This document shows positions 23,653 through 34,300 of a stretch of DNA of 64,000 bases, piece by piece. The translations under genes and the position numbers were made by a program. Source of the DNA: Clavelina lepadiformis. Its lineage: Eukaryota > Chordata > Ascidiacea > Aplousobranchia > Clavelinidae. Location: NCBI RefSeq assembly GCF_947623445.1, contig NC_135242.1, positions 20,770,001-20,834,000 of the forward strand, read 5' to 3'. The notes beneath the pieces are model-generated. The model was not told the DNA's origin. It worked only from the letters and a program-made list of their open reading frames with translations, and did no database searches. Each line of letters begins with the position of its first letter. Position 1 is the first letter of the stretch.

Positions 23653-25495
23653 ATGTACTTGTTATCAAGAATGATCACTCTATTGTTTTTTTACTGGCAA
23701 GGTGTAAAAAGCTATGGCTTTGGCGATTACAAGGGCATCATGTATGTATCAGAATACGAGATTGGAGGAGAAGATTTCTATAACAATTTTATGGTAACAA
23801 AAACGCCACTTCTTATACCTGGGGCTTGCCAGAATTGGCCAATACGCATAATGCTGCAAAGTGCTGGCAGTTTTGAAGACAAGTTTCGGAATATTAAGGT
23901 GCCATTAAAATTAGGCGATAGTAAAGACATGAGGGAAGTGACGCTTGAGGAATTTGAGCTAAAAAGTGAAGTTGGTAGTCATTACGAAATAAACGCCAAC
24001 GAAAGCCATGAATTAGAAACGTTAATCTATCTCCCTGCTTTAATGGTGTCTTGCCGAGTATTATATGAAGACTTTGCGCATAATAAAAACGTGAAAGTTA
24101 TTGGATCAAAGTCAAACGATTTTGTTTTGGATAGATTTTGCTCCAAAAAAGAAACACTTATAGCAATGGTGAAAGGCAACATGAAAGCTAAGTTTGAAGA
24201 AATTCCTGAGGAAGTTTGGCTTAAGGACGGAGATTTGTGGTATGTCCCACCAAACCGTTGCTTTATACTGAAAAAGCAGGGGCATGTTACATATATAAAA
24301 TTCAGCTGGACAAGTACCAAAGCTTATGACACCGCAATTGATTGCGAAAGACCATCATTACATGAACTAACCAAAATAGTAACAAATATCGAAGAAGGAA
24401 TAGCCGGAGAACCGTACCACGATTATACCTGGCCAGACGTACAAATGAATACTGGTTACAAAATGCCTCCAGTTGGATTAGGTACATTTCGTCTTCGTGA
24501 GAAAACATATGAGACCATGAAACTAGCTCTTAAACTGGGCTATAGGCTCTTCGACACGGCGCAAAGTTACAGCGGTGAAACACGACTGATGGATTTTGAA
24601 ATTTCTTCTGAGTTTGAGATAGGACGAGCTCTTTTTGATAGCGAAGTGGAACGTGAAGAACTGTTTCTTGTCACCAAAGTCAGGGAGGACCTCATGTCAC
24701 ACGATGACACAGTTAACTCTGTTCTGAAGTCTTTGCAAGATCTCAAAACGAATTACATAGACGTGGTTTTGGTGCATGCTTTTATACCAGAGGAACACTG
24801 TGGACCATACGATAAAACTTGCAAATCAAGTCCCTGGATATGCTGGCGAGCTCTTGAGGAGTTACAGTTAAAAGGCTTGATCAGGAGTATTGGTGTAAGC
24901 AATATTGAATCAGACACTCTTAAGTTTCTTGTAGGACATTTTAGCAAAAGCAGTGTGAGCGTTGTTCAAAACTGGTTTGATCCCTTTCACCAAGACAGAG
25001 CAGTGAGAGAAATATGCCAAGAAAAGAACATTACCTACATGGGTTATAGGTGAGATAATACTTTTTAAATAACGATGGTAACTATTAACTGCGAGTGTTT
25101 CCGTTTATCATTAATTTATTATACTTAAGTAAAACGAGTTATTTTACAGCACACTTGGAACACTCTGGATGGAAATAGAAGGCGGCTATGACGTAAACCC
25201 GGTCTTAGAACATAAGGATGTTGTTGAAAGTGCAATGTATTCGCTTTTGCCCACAACATCAGCAGTGCTGCGCTGGGCTATTTCACGTAACGTGGTGGTC
25301 ATACCAAGTACAACTAATGAAGACCATCTGCAAAAGAATCTTGAAACACGAAAGCAAAATGTGGATTCTTACTCGTCCCAATTAATTGACTCTTTAGATG
25401 GTTTGTTGGGTGACCCAGAAAAAGAAGACTGGGCGAAGCCAAGTATATCTTTTGAGAAACAAAGAAAAGTAAAGCAATCCAAAGATGAACTGTAG
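23653..25495 (+). CDS. ER-targeted cupin/JmjC-like + aldo-keto reductase fusion with C-terminal KDEL, 2 exons, 580 aa
   Basis: Exons 23653-25049 and 25150-25495 (phase 2 junction; GTGAGA donor, TTACAG acceptor). Residues 1-20 are a hydrophobic signal peptide (MITLLFFYW core; Met7 is an alternative start). Residues about 30-225 resemble the cupin_8/JmjC-like fold: KTPLLIPGACQNWP near the start and GDLWYVPP near the end. The usual iron-binding HxD...H is not visible and the WWH-type residue after VPP is replaced by RCF, so this domain may be non-catalytic. Residues about 268-550 are an aldo-keto reductase with the full tetrad: Asp301 (FDTA), Tyr306, Lys342 (VTKV), His375 (LVHAF), plus GVSN. AKRs reduce carbonyls with NADPH. 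The protein ends SKDEL-stop, an ER-retrieval signal. Substrate unknown. Confidence 0.85.
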
Positions 25496-25969
25496 ACTTG
25501 CAAGCTTAAAGACCTCAAAACCGGTACCTTTTACCGGAAGAAACTTCTCTTGACCACTTGAGCCAGGGGTTAGTCTTATTCCGATTTTTAAGTGGATGTC
25601 TGAAGTTTAAGCTTTTTTGTATATTATTGCAGCAATTCGGAGTAGCTTAAATTTTCCAATGTGTGAGCCCTAATAAGATAAGTATTTATAAACTACTTGG
25701 AAAATGTGGTAATCACAAACATTGCAAACAGGTATTAAATAATACTAAAGTTTATAATTATTTACGCTTTACGATGTTTTGTTATTCAATTATTTTACCA
25801 ATAATAGGCGAACAAAATTCTATAAAACAGACACCAATGTGTTTTTATTTTGATTGCTGTACTAACTCCAGTAGAATGATCCTAGCACAAAATGTCAAAG
25901 AGGTTGCTTACTTTGGGGCAGTCCCGGAAATTTCATTTCCCCACATCTTTCCATCACTATTGTATATAT
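25496..25969. other. Intergenic, 3' side of the KDEL gene
   Basis: AT-rich unique sequence with no supported gene. Several AATAA-like strings could serve as polyadenylation signals, but none is a clear choice. Confidence 0.4.
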
Positions 25970-26345
25970 AGCTGGGTAAAACTTTGAAGGTATTGATCAC
26001 TTTCCCCCAGACAAATAATAAAAATCTTAAAACTTGCTTGCTCGATTCATTCTTACTTGAAATATGCAATGCGATGGAAGAATAATATTTCGGCAAGTTG
26101 CTTTATTTTGGAGATAACTTCAAGTTAAACAGAATTTACTTATACTGTATCAAGCTTTGTCAGGGTTATAAAAGGACTGTCCGAATGTTTCTTTAATGAT
26201 AAGTTATAGTAAGATTTTCCTCGACACTTGAATGCATTATTTCTAAAGTCAAGTAGGCCTACTGACACAGTGACAGTCAGTATTGTAGATGAAACCACAA
26301 CCCGTGCTAAGAAAACAGGGTTAGTGTTCAAACTATGTAACGGAC
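25970..26345. repeat. Duplicated intergenic module (copy 4, left part)
   Basis: Matches about 11,000-11,360 and 470-830. It is interrupted by the LTR retrotransposon and resumes at 30,643. Confidence 0.7.
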
Positions 26346-26616
26346 TGAACTGAACAGACAGTTGTAAATATTCGTATTCTTTAATTGCACAGCTTTAAGA
26401 GACAAAAAACTAAACTAAGCTGCAACACAAAAAGGTAAAGTTAAACAAAAGCATAAAAGGAAAACTGGTAATCTTAAAATGGTGAATCGTAATCACGCAA
26501 CTGAAAAGAACTGAGGGACTGAACTGAGAACATAAATGGCGTGATTACGAGATATGCGACGAAGCTACAAGGGGCGTTGATTGATGACTGCGCGGGGCGT
26601 TGCATTAATCATTACA
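26346..26616 (-). repeat. LTR (3' LTR of the gypsy element)
   Basis: 271 bp, one mismatch to the other LTR; preceded by the target duplication CGGAC. Confidence 0.92.
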
Positions 26617-26743
26617 TTCTCCCAGCCCAACAACGAAGCATAGCGTAAATAAATATAACATGCGAAATAAATAAATCAAATCGTGTCAACAATATCAACA
26701 ATTGCACATGAGTACAACACATCAACAATAGCGTATGACAAAT

Positions 26744-29700
26744 CTATGGTTCGGCAACATATCTGATTGGAGGCACTCCCTTATTGCTGCGGGCCGACCG
26801 ACGAATCTCCGCTTCTGCCGGTTCGATTGCCATTTGCTCAGCTGAAGTTAAGGGCACTTCAGCGGATTGTTCAGGTTTGTTAGAAATGTTCTGAGTATCT
26901 TGGATTTGCGGTGTAGCAGTGACAGGTTGTTCTTTTTCAATCTCCTGCGGTCGACAAGGGGCTAGATCCTTCAACGAGACCGTTGATTCCCTTCCATCCT
27001 GATATCGGACACGTGCGTACGTTGGATTTGTGTTGACCAAATCAACTTCATCGACTAAAGGCTCATGTTTGCTTGAGCGGACGAATCGACGAAGGAATAC
27101 TTTGCCTGGACCCACCAGCCACGACGGCAGAGCCGTGCCGTTTTCCGATCGTCGGTTAAAGGCGAAAAATCTTTCGTGCGGTGTAGCATTAGTTGAGGTG
27201 CATAGGAGCGAACGGATCGAGTGTAATGCACCGGGAAGCACTTGTTCCCATTCAGAAACATTCATCCCCCTTGACTTCAGGGCGAGTGTTACGGCTTTCC
27301 ATATGATACCGTTGTACCGTTCAACTTGAGCATTTCCAGTGGGATGGTATGGAGTACAGCTGCTCGTTGCTATACCGAGGCCATGCAGATAGGATTGTAG
27401 TTCCTTTGACAAGAATGATGAACCTCGGTCTGAATGAATATAATTAGGTAAACCTACAAGTACGAATAAAAGTTTCAAACTTTCGACGACAGTTGATGAG
27501 TGCATGTTCGGACATGGTATTGCAAATGGAAACCTCGAGTATTCGTCAATGATTGTGAGTATGTACTTGTTTTTACCTTTAGATGGTAGAGGTCCTTTGA
27601 AATCGATACTAACACGTTCCATAGGCTTTGTTGCTTTGATAAGGTTCATTTGAGGCATTTTATAAAACTGGGGTTTACATTCTTGACAGACACGGCAGTT
27701 CAAGCACGCTTTGCGAACTTCTTCAGTGGAAAAAGGCAGGTTTTTTGTTCGAACGAAGTGCAGTAATCTTGTTACACCTGGGTGACACAGCATGTCATGA
27801 ATGTCATTGATTTGACAATTTTGATTCACGGATGCTCTGTACGCTCTGGTGAAGGAATCAGCGCCGACGTTTAGCTTACCTGGTCGGTAGTGAATGGTAT
27901 AACTTAAGGACGCAAGTTCCATTCTCCAGGTTTGAATTTTGTTGTTTTTAATTTTTGTTCGGCGGCGATTGTCCAGCATGAACGCCACTGATCGTTGATC
28001 TGTTATGAGCTCGAAGTGTCGACGAAGGAGGAGATCTCTCCATTTTCTGGTGGCTTCGATAATTGCAGTCGCCTCTTTCTCTACTGCAGGATACAATAAT
28101 TCCGCCCCATGGAGCATTCGAGAGAGGAAAGCAACGGGGCGACCACCTTGATTCAAGGTGGCAGAGACGGCGACATCAGATGCATCACATTCTACTACAA
28201 ACGGCAATGTTTCATCAATTGACTGAAGGGATGCATTCATTAACTCGCCTTTAAGATTGCTGAATGCTTGACAAGCCTCGTCGTTTAAGGGAAAGGAGTC
28301 AGCTGTTGCTAGTGGTTTCACCTTGTCGGAAAATTTTGGAATCCACTTTGCGTAATATGCCAGCATTCCCAAGACTCGTTGTAATCCTTTTTTGTTTTGA
28401 GGAGGAGGAAACTCTTGAAGGGGTTTTAACCGTTCTGGGTCTGGCTGAATAAGTTTATGCTGGACTCTGTACCCTAAAACGTTGATGTGAGGAGCAGACT
28501 TGACGGTTTTGGTTTCATTAAACGATAAGTTTCGACGCTTGAAGGCCTTTAGAAACTTTTTTACGTTGAGATCGTGTTCATCTTGATTTCGGCCACAAAC
28601 TGTTACGTCATCTTGATAAGCATAAACGTCTTTTAAGTTTTCCTCTTCAATGATGCGGTTAATAGCACGTTGAAAATTCATGCCACCGTTCGTGACTCCG
28701 AATGGGATGCGTTTGTACTGCCACAATCTACCGTTTGCTTCAAATGCAGTGTATTTACGGTCTGAAGAGAGAATAGGAATTTGATGGTAAGCAGATTTCA
28801 AGTCATATCGAGAGTAAGTGCTATACTCTGCAAGTTGATTTACCATCGCATCTATTCTGGGAAAAGGATATGCGTCTAATTCTGTATACAAATTGATCGT
28901 CTGCGAGTAATCAATGCACATACGTGTTTTCTCTCCAGTTCGTACAACAACAATTTGGGCACGCCAGGGTGAACGGCTGGTTTCGATAATGTCATCTTCG
29001 AGCAATTTCTTGATTTCGCCGGCAATGAAGTTTCTGTCTGCTTCGTTGTATTGCCGAGATTTCACAGCGATTGGCTTACAATTCCGAGGTAAGTTTGGAA
29101 ATAACGTTTCGGTTGGCACTAATGCAGCAGGGAGTGCACAAGAAGAAGATTTAGATATAACAAAATCTTCAAGACAGCCGTCATACTCAATTACAAGCCG
29201 TTTATGTTGCTTTTGAAAAGTTTGGCCAAGTATAATATCCGCACAGAGATGATCCATGACACCAAAGGTTACAGCAGTGTACGTTTGATTGTTAATTGCA
29301 ACATCAGCAACGCAGAAGCCGCTTATCGTACAGGATAACTTCGATTGCGCCATTGATACTGTTTGCTGCGTTGGCGAAACGTCAAGGCATAGCGACTGTA
29401 TAGTTTTGTTACTTATGTAATTGTCAGAGCTCCCAGAGTCCACCAGTGCACATAATTTTCTTCCGTTTATGCAAACTGATAACGTTGCAGCGGATAAGCT
29501 GTAAGGACACAATGCACATACCCGTAGATCTGGCGTTAAAGTTGCAGAAACTTGATGGCCTGTTTTAGATTTACAAACTTTCATAAAGTGTCCAAGCTTA
29601 CCACACTTGTTGCATGATGAATTCCGGGCGGGACAATATTTTCTCTCGTGGTAGTTGTAACCGCAGAAGTAGCACTTCTTCCGATTCGACGTTGCAACAA

Positions 29701-30352
29701 AATTCTGAGAGTGCACCATGTTAGTGGCTGAAGTTTCTGAATTTTCTTTGGGGATCGTCACCAGGGGTTCGCACGTTTCCGCAGCAGCAATCGTTGTAGT
29801 TAGATTATAAGCCAGCGAGTTCCGATGAGCCGTATCCAGGGCATTTGCTTGGTCGAATGCTGTTTTGAGGTCAAGAGTACTGTTTTCCAGTAAACGTTGT
29901 CGTATAATGGGTGATAAAATTCCATTTATGAGGGCGTCTCTACATAGTTCTTTTCGATATTGTTCACCAGAAATGTCCTTACACTGACAGTTTTTGCTTA
30001 AGATTTGTAGAGCTTGCATGAACTCTTGTAAAGATTCGCCGTTTTGTTGTTTGCGGGTCGCCAATAAATGGCGAACGAAAATCTCGTTTGGTTTTTTGAC
30101 AAACAAGTCTTGAAGAATTTCGACAGCTGCTTCATACGTAGTGCAGTCTTCTATGAACTCAAAAATTTCTGCAGAAACGAAATTGGTCAATAAACGTAGT
30201 TTGTTAAATGCCGTGCTGTTCACTTGCGCTTCGTGTTCTATGGTATAGTTCTCAAATGTCTTTTTCCAATGTTTCCAAGATTTTGCAGCAGTGTCCGAGT
30301 TCACATCGATTTCTAGTCGAGAAGGCTTGAAAGCATTTATTGTAGACGACAT
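26744..30352 (-). CDS. Gag-pol polyprotein of the gypsy element, 1202 aa
   Basis: Gag-like N-terminus, then two zinc knuckles (about 227-260, CYFCGYNYHERKYC and CNKCGKLGHFMKVC) and an aspartic protease (LVDSGSS near 305). Reverse transcriptase follows with the active-site box AYQDDV (578-583), then RNase H (about 710-820) and an integrase with an HHCC zinc region and the SDRGSSF block. The order protease-RT-RNase H-integrase defines Ty3/gypsy. A single open frame joins gag and pol. Not a host gene. Confidence 0.93.
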   Translation of the reverse strand: MSSTINAFKPSRLEIDVNSDTAAKSWKHWKKTFENYTIEHEAQVNSTAFNKLRLLTNFVSAEIFEFIEDCTTYEAAVEILQDLFVKKPNEIFVRHLLATRKQQNGESLQEFMQALQILSKNCQCKDISGEQYRKELCRDALINGILSPIIRQRLLENSTLDLKTAFDQANALDTAHRNSLAYNLTTTIAAAETCEPLVTIPKENSETSATNMVHSQNFVATSNRKKCYFCGYNYHERKYCPARNSSCNKCGKLGHFMKVCKSKTGHQVSATLTPDLRVCALCPYSLSAATLSVCINGRKLCALVDSGSSDNYISNKTIQSLCLDVSPTQQTVSMAQSKLSCTISGFCVADVAINNQTYTAVTFGVMDHLCADIILGQTFQKQHKRLVIEYDGCLEDFVISKSSSCALPAALVPTETLFPNLPRNCKPIAVKSRQYNEADRNFIAGEIKKLLEDDIIETSRSPWRAQIVVVRTGEKTRMCIDYSQTINLYTELDAYPFPRIDAMVNQLAEYSTYSRYDLKSAYHQIPILSSDRKYTAFEANGRLWQYKRIPFGVTNGGMNFQRAINRIIEEENLKDVYAYQDDVTVCGRNQDEHDLNVKKFLKAFKRRNLSFNETKTVKSAPHINVLGYRVQHKLIQPDPERLKPLQEFPPPQNKKGLQRVLGMLAYYAKWIPKFSDKVKPLATADSFPLNDEACQAFSNLKGELMNASLQSIDETLPFVVECDASDVAVSATLNQGGRPVAFLSRMLHGAELLYPAVEKEATAIIEATRKWRDLLLRRHFELITDQRSVAFMLDNRRRTKIKNNKIQTWRMELASLSYTIHYRPGKLNVGADSFTRAYRASVNQNCQINDIHDMLCHPGVTRLLHFVRTKNLPFSTEEVRKACLNCRVCQECKPQFYKMPQMNLIKATKPMERVSIDFKGPLPSKGKNKYILTIIDEYSRFPFAIPCPNMHSSTVVESLKLLFVLVGLPNYIHSDRGSSFLSKELQSYLHGLGIATSSCTPYHPTGNAQVERYNGIIWKAVTLALKSRGMNVSEWEQVLPGALHSIRSLLCTSTNATPHERFFAFNRRSENGTALPSWLVGPGKVFLRRFVRSSKHEPLVDEVDLVNTNPTYARVRYQDGRESTVSLKDLAPCRPQEIEKEQPVTATPQIQDTQNISNKPEQSAEVPLTSAEQMAIEPAEAEIRRSARSNKGVPPIRYVAEP

Positions 30353-30371
30353 TGATCTTTGTCTCTTAAAT

Positions 30372-30642
30372 TGAACTGAACAGACAGTTGTAAATATTCG
30401 TATTCTTTAATTGCACAGCTTTAAGAGACAAAAAACTAAACTAAGCTGCAACACAAAAAGGTAAAGTTAAACAAAAGCATAAAAGGAAAACTGGTAATCT
30501 TGAAATGGTGAATCGTAATCACGCAACTGAAAAGAACTGAGGGACTGAACTGAGAACATAAATGGCGTGATTACGAGATATGCGACGAAGCTACAAGGGG
30601 CGTTGATTGATGACTGCGCGGGGCGTTGCATTAATCATTACA
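30372..30642 (-). repeat. LTR (5' LTR of the gypsy element)
   Basis: 271 bp, followed by the target duplication CGGAC. The stretch at 30,420-30,432 is the inverted complement of 30,358-30,370 just inside the element. Confidence 0.92.
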
Positions 30643-31300
30643 CGGACCAAGTAGGCAAATTGTCTAAAATTGCTTGCTGGTCTACATCGTATGCGTTCCT
30701 AAGCAAAAATGTAAGATATTCGTTTTACCTAAACGCTGAAACGTAATCAAAACCAACCGACTCGAATCGTTCAAAACATTGACTAGATTCAAATAAATTC
30801 TTTGAAAATAATGACTCGAGTCATTGTAGGACTCTGGTAAATATTGCAGCGAACTCTGAAAACAAAGAAAATCTCCGTGTACAAGACAAAAATATCAGTA
30901 CAAATAGAATAAAATCAAAATGGTTATTCTTTGAAGTGAAACATGATTTGATATAAAAGAAGGGATTACCTGGATAAAATTATAAGGTGATAATTATAGA
31001 GCTTCAAAAAACTTAAAGTAAACTAAAAACGATTTCAATGTTAAAAAGGGGAAAAATCATAATTTTTTGTGCTTGGGTTTAGTAGAATAACTAGAAATAC
31101 CGGTAATGTAGTAGGCTATAGCGCAAGCAATATGTAATCACATGAAATCGTTAATTCAATATATCACACAACTGAGAAAAAGGTGCAAAAACGTTACCTG
31201 TCAGTGCAAAAACGGGAGAATGCCTTCAGGCTATAACATTCTGACCATTTATGCTTTGCGCGAAAAAGTTAATAAAGCGAAATGAAGCTTTGGCAGAAAG
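30643..31300. repeat. Duplicated intergenic module (copy 4, right part) and gene C promoter region
   Basis: Matches about 830-1530 upstream of gene A and leads directly into the gene C promoter. Confidence 0.65.
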
Positions 31301-31301
31301 T

Positions 31302-31310
31302 TTATAAATA
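31302..31310 (+). promoter_or_regulatory. TATA box of gene C
   Basis: TTATAAATA in the block shared with genes A and B. Confidence 0.55.
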
Positions 31311-31356
31311 GAGAAGGCAACGCACGGAAGCTCAATCCAGAGTATTTTGATTTCAG

Positions 31357-34300
31357 ATGCAAAATACGAAGATGATTGGCGAATTTCGCAAATACTTGTT
31401 TTTTTGCGCAGTTTGCTACATTGTAAAGTTTGCTGTAGGTAAGTAAAACAAGCAACTAAGAGAGGTTATTACTATACAAATGGGACCATAAACCGTTGTT
31501 TTTAACGTTGATGTCAATAACATAAAAGAATACCGCTCTATCTATTATAAGAGCGACTGGATAGTTTTAATCATGTGTTGATTAATTATAATTTCCAGGT
31601 AAGTCCTGCTGGGATTGTCCTCCTTCTAAAACCAAAAAAGAATGTGACGATAGAGGTCGCCTTGTAGAATGCAACGATCCTGGGGTGAAAACGATAACTC
31701 ATTATATTAAAGCTCCTTGAAACAACCACTATAATACCAAATTTAAAGAAAAGTAAAATCAGTCATGCATGCATCATCCTTTTCCCTTACTAACTTTAAA
31801 TCATCTATTGTGATGATACGTGACGTAACTGATTTCAAGGAGTTTGAGAATAACGCTTACAATAATTAATCGCAATGCAAAATTCTAGGCAATGTGTCAG
31901 ATTCAAGTTCGATACGGAGGTTGGGGAAACGACCCAATGGTGAAAAAATCTTGCAAAAAGAGATATGCTTGCAAAAATGATTATCGCCAGGTAAAATCGT
32001 TACATCGACAAAAGTCGGCTTTTTGTCTAGTTTACTGACATCGTTATATAATCGCGGCGACCAAATTATTTGAAATTGCATAGAACTTTCACAACGCTGG
32101 AGGAAAATATGGTTCAATATTACAATGTAATGGAGGCCCGCCTACCTCGGTCTGTACATGCTGCTGTTCCAAGGATCTGTGTAATAAAGATTCTTGGGAA
32201 TGCAAACCAAGAGGTAACCATAGTACTTCAGGTTTGTAAAGAGTAGTAATATAGTCTATAATTGCTTGCGGTCACAAATGTTAAAATGCTTAAAAACAGA
32301 AGCATATGGCATAGTTTTTATAACTCGAGTCAGAGACTCGTCTATAATACTATATATAGTATATACAAATATACGAATACTAATACTATATATATATATA
32401 TATATATATACGAATAATACAAACACAAACGGATGACTTAGGTGTTTAAATGAATTTGGAATAGAATGTTTCCTGTGACAAACAAGTAAATAGTAAAAGG
32501 TGTAATTATAGCGTTCTTAAGTGTATAACAGGAACATTTTGCGATAAATAAGCCCAAACTAACTTACCTGTTGAGATGTATTCCATGCAAAACGCGTTAG
32601 TTAGCTAGCTCCATAACTAATACAAACCCCAGTTATCAGCTATATCATTTATATATTGTGATATATAACAATCGTTCTCACATTGTGACGTTATTATGAC
32701 CGCCCTCTAGCTCAAAATAAGAGGTAAAGTATGCGATAACTGCTTTGCCACTACATTTCATTAAAAACCCTACAACTACTCCTTGATTTAGGCCAACTTG
32801 TTTTTGGACTTGCCCCTCACTTTAAAGTTTAACTTAAAATGAATTTATTTGTCCAGGACCGCTTAATAAAATTTGTAACAATCCTAAACGTTTCTACTTG
32901 ACAGAAATGGTATTTTTGCTTGGTTTCGAATATCAATTTACTCGAGTCTTATTTTACCAAATATCTGCACTTGACTTGAACCTTAAATGGTAAATGACTT
33001 GACTTGCGACTCTGGCATATTGACAATCGTAATAACTCGAAACGGTAGCTTGGTTCGGCTCCAAGGCAATCTACGTTCATCAAAGATTCGATTCGGAACT
33101 GAGTCTCCTTATAGGAAATTTAAACAATACCTAAAAGGTTTAACTTGACTCGAATCATTATTTAAAAAAACTTGCTTAAACGTTTCACTTTACTAATACA
33201 GTATATCATAATTATTATACAGTACATAGTATCTATTTCATTATTTCGTTAATATTAAATACGCAGTTAATACAGTAACATGTATTATTAGACTAAACAA
33301 ATTATGCGTTTTTCTACTCTCTGACTTCAAACACAGCAGCAATTTCAAAGAAGCCAAAGAAGACCAGAAGAGAGACTCAAGAACAAATATGTGAAACGCC
33401 GGACTGCGTTAGAGCAGGTAAAACGACTTTGTGCTTTGACCAAAGTCGTTACAGTACATTTTGCAAATTGCATCAATCAACAAAAGTTAAACTAATAACT
33501 TAAAGTTAATTAATAATTACTGTCATACAAATCACAAATCATATAGGCTACAGTTTACCACCTAATGTACTTGATAATGTTGCAAAGCTACAGTGAAACT
33601 TCAATAGACATTAACTTTGCTCGTAATTAGATTTTCTGTTTTCGGTAAAAAATGAATACTCTTGATGGCTCATTTTTCATCGAACAAGGCATTATACTTT
33701 TGCATAAAACTGTATTCACGTTTTTCAAAGCTGCTCGCATATTAAGCTACATGGATCGAGATGTTAATCCGTGTGAAGATTTCTACGGTTACGCGTGCGG
33801 AGGTTTTATCAGAGATCGGATCATTCCTGACGACATGCCAGAAGTAACCACTGTCACAGAAGTGGCAAACAAAGTTGATAAAATACGAAAACGTAAGTAG
33901 ACTACCAATCATTTTAATACGAAGAAAGTGTTATAGGGTTTTGCAAATACAGCCTAAATAAAATAACAACAGAAAGTGCAATAGGTACATTTTTTGAGCT
34001 GACGGCTTGAAACTCTATGTACGTCGCGGCAATCACAAAACAATCAACCGAAGAACACTGACTGAAAATATAAATATTGCTATACAGTTTACAATTACTG
34101 TAGAAGTTGCTTTTCAGGTTAAAATTATCAAAAAGATTAAGTTTTGGTTGGAACAAGTTCTCTTGCAGTATAAGCATATTAATCTCGATTTTTAACGCCG
34201 GGAGGGATTATTTTATTTAATCTGAACATATTTAAGTTGAACAAAGATTTGATCTCAAGGCGCTTTGGAAACACGTTCCGAAGGCGATCGAGATTCAATT

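Larger units (their letters stand above)
26346..30642 (-). mobile_element. Young Ty3/gypsy LTR retrotransposon, looks whole
   Basis: A 4297-bp element bounded by two 271-bp LTRs (TG...CA ends) differing at one position, and by a 5-bp target duplication CGGAC (26341-26345 and 30643-30647). One long gag-pol frame lies between. A purine-rich tract adjoins the 3' LTR on the left. Next to the 5' LTR, in place of an obvious tRNA-type primer site, is a 13-base sequence complementary to part of the LTR. It inserted into copy 4 of the M13-flanking module; the empty site is visible in the other copies. The near-identical LTRs imply recent insertion. Confidence 0.92.

Noticed and set aside
26744-30352. 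Open frames on the + strand inside the retrotransposon (for example 27,030-27,329 and 28,914-29,216)
   Set aside because: They are antisense shadows of the gag-pol frame, with no start context or homology.
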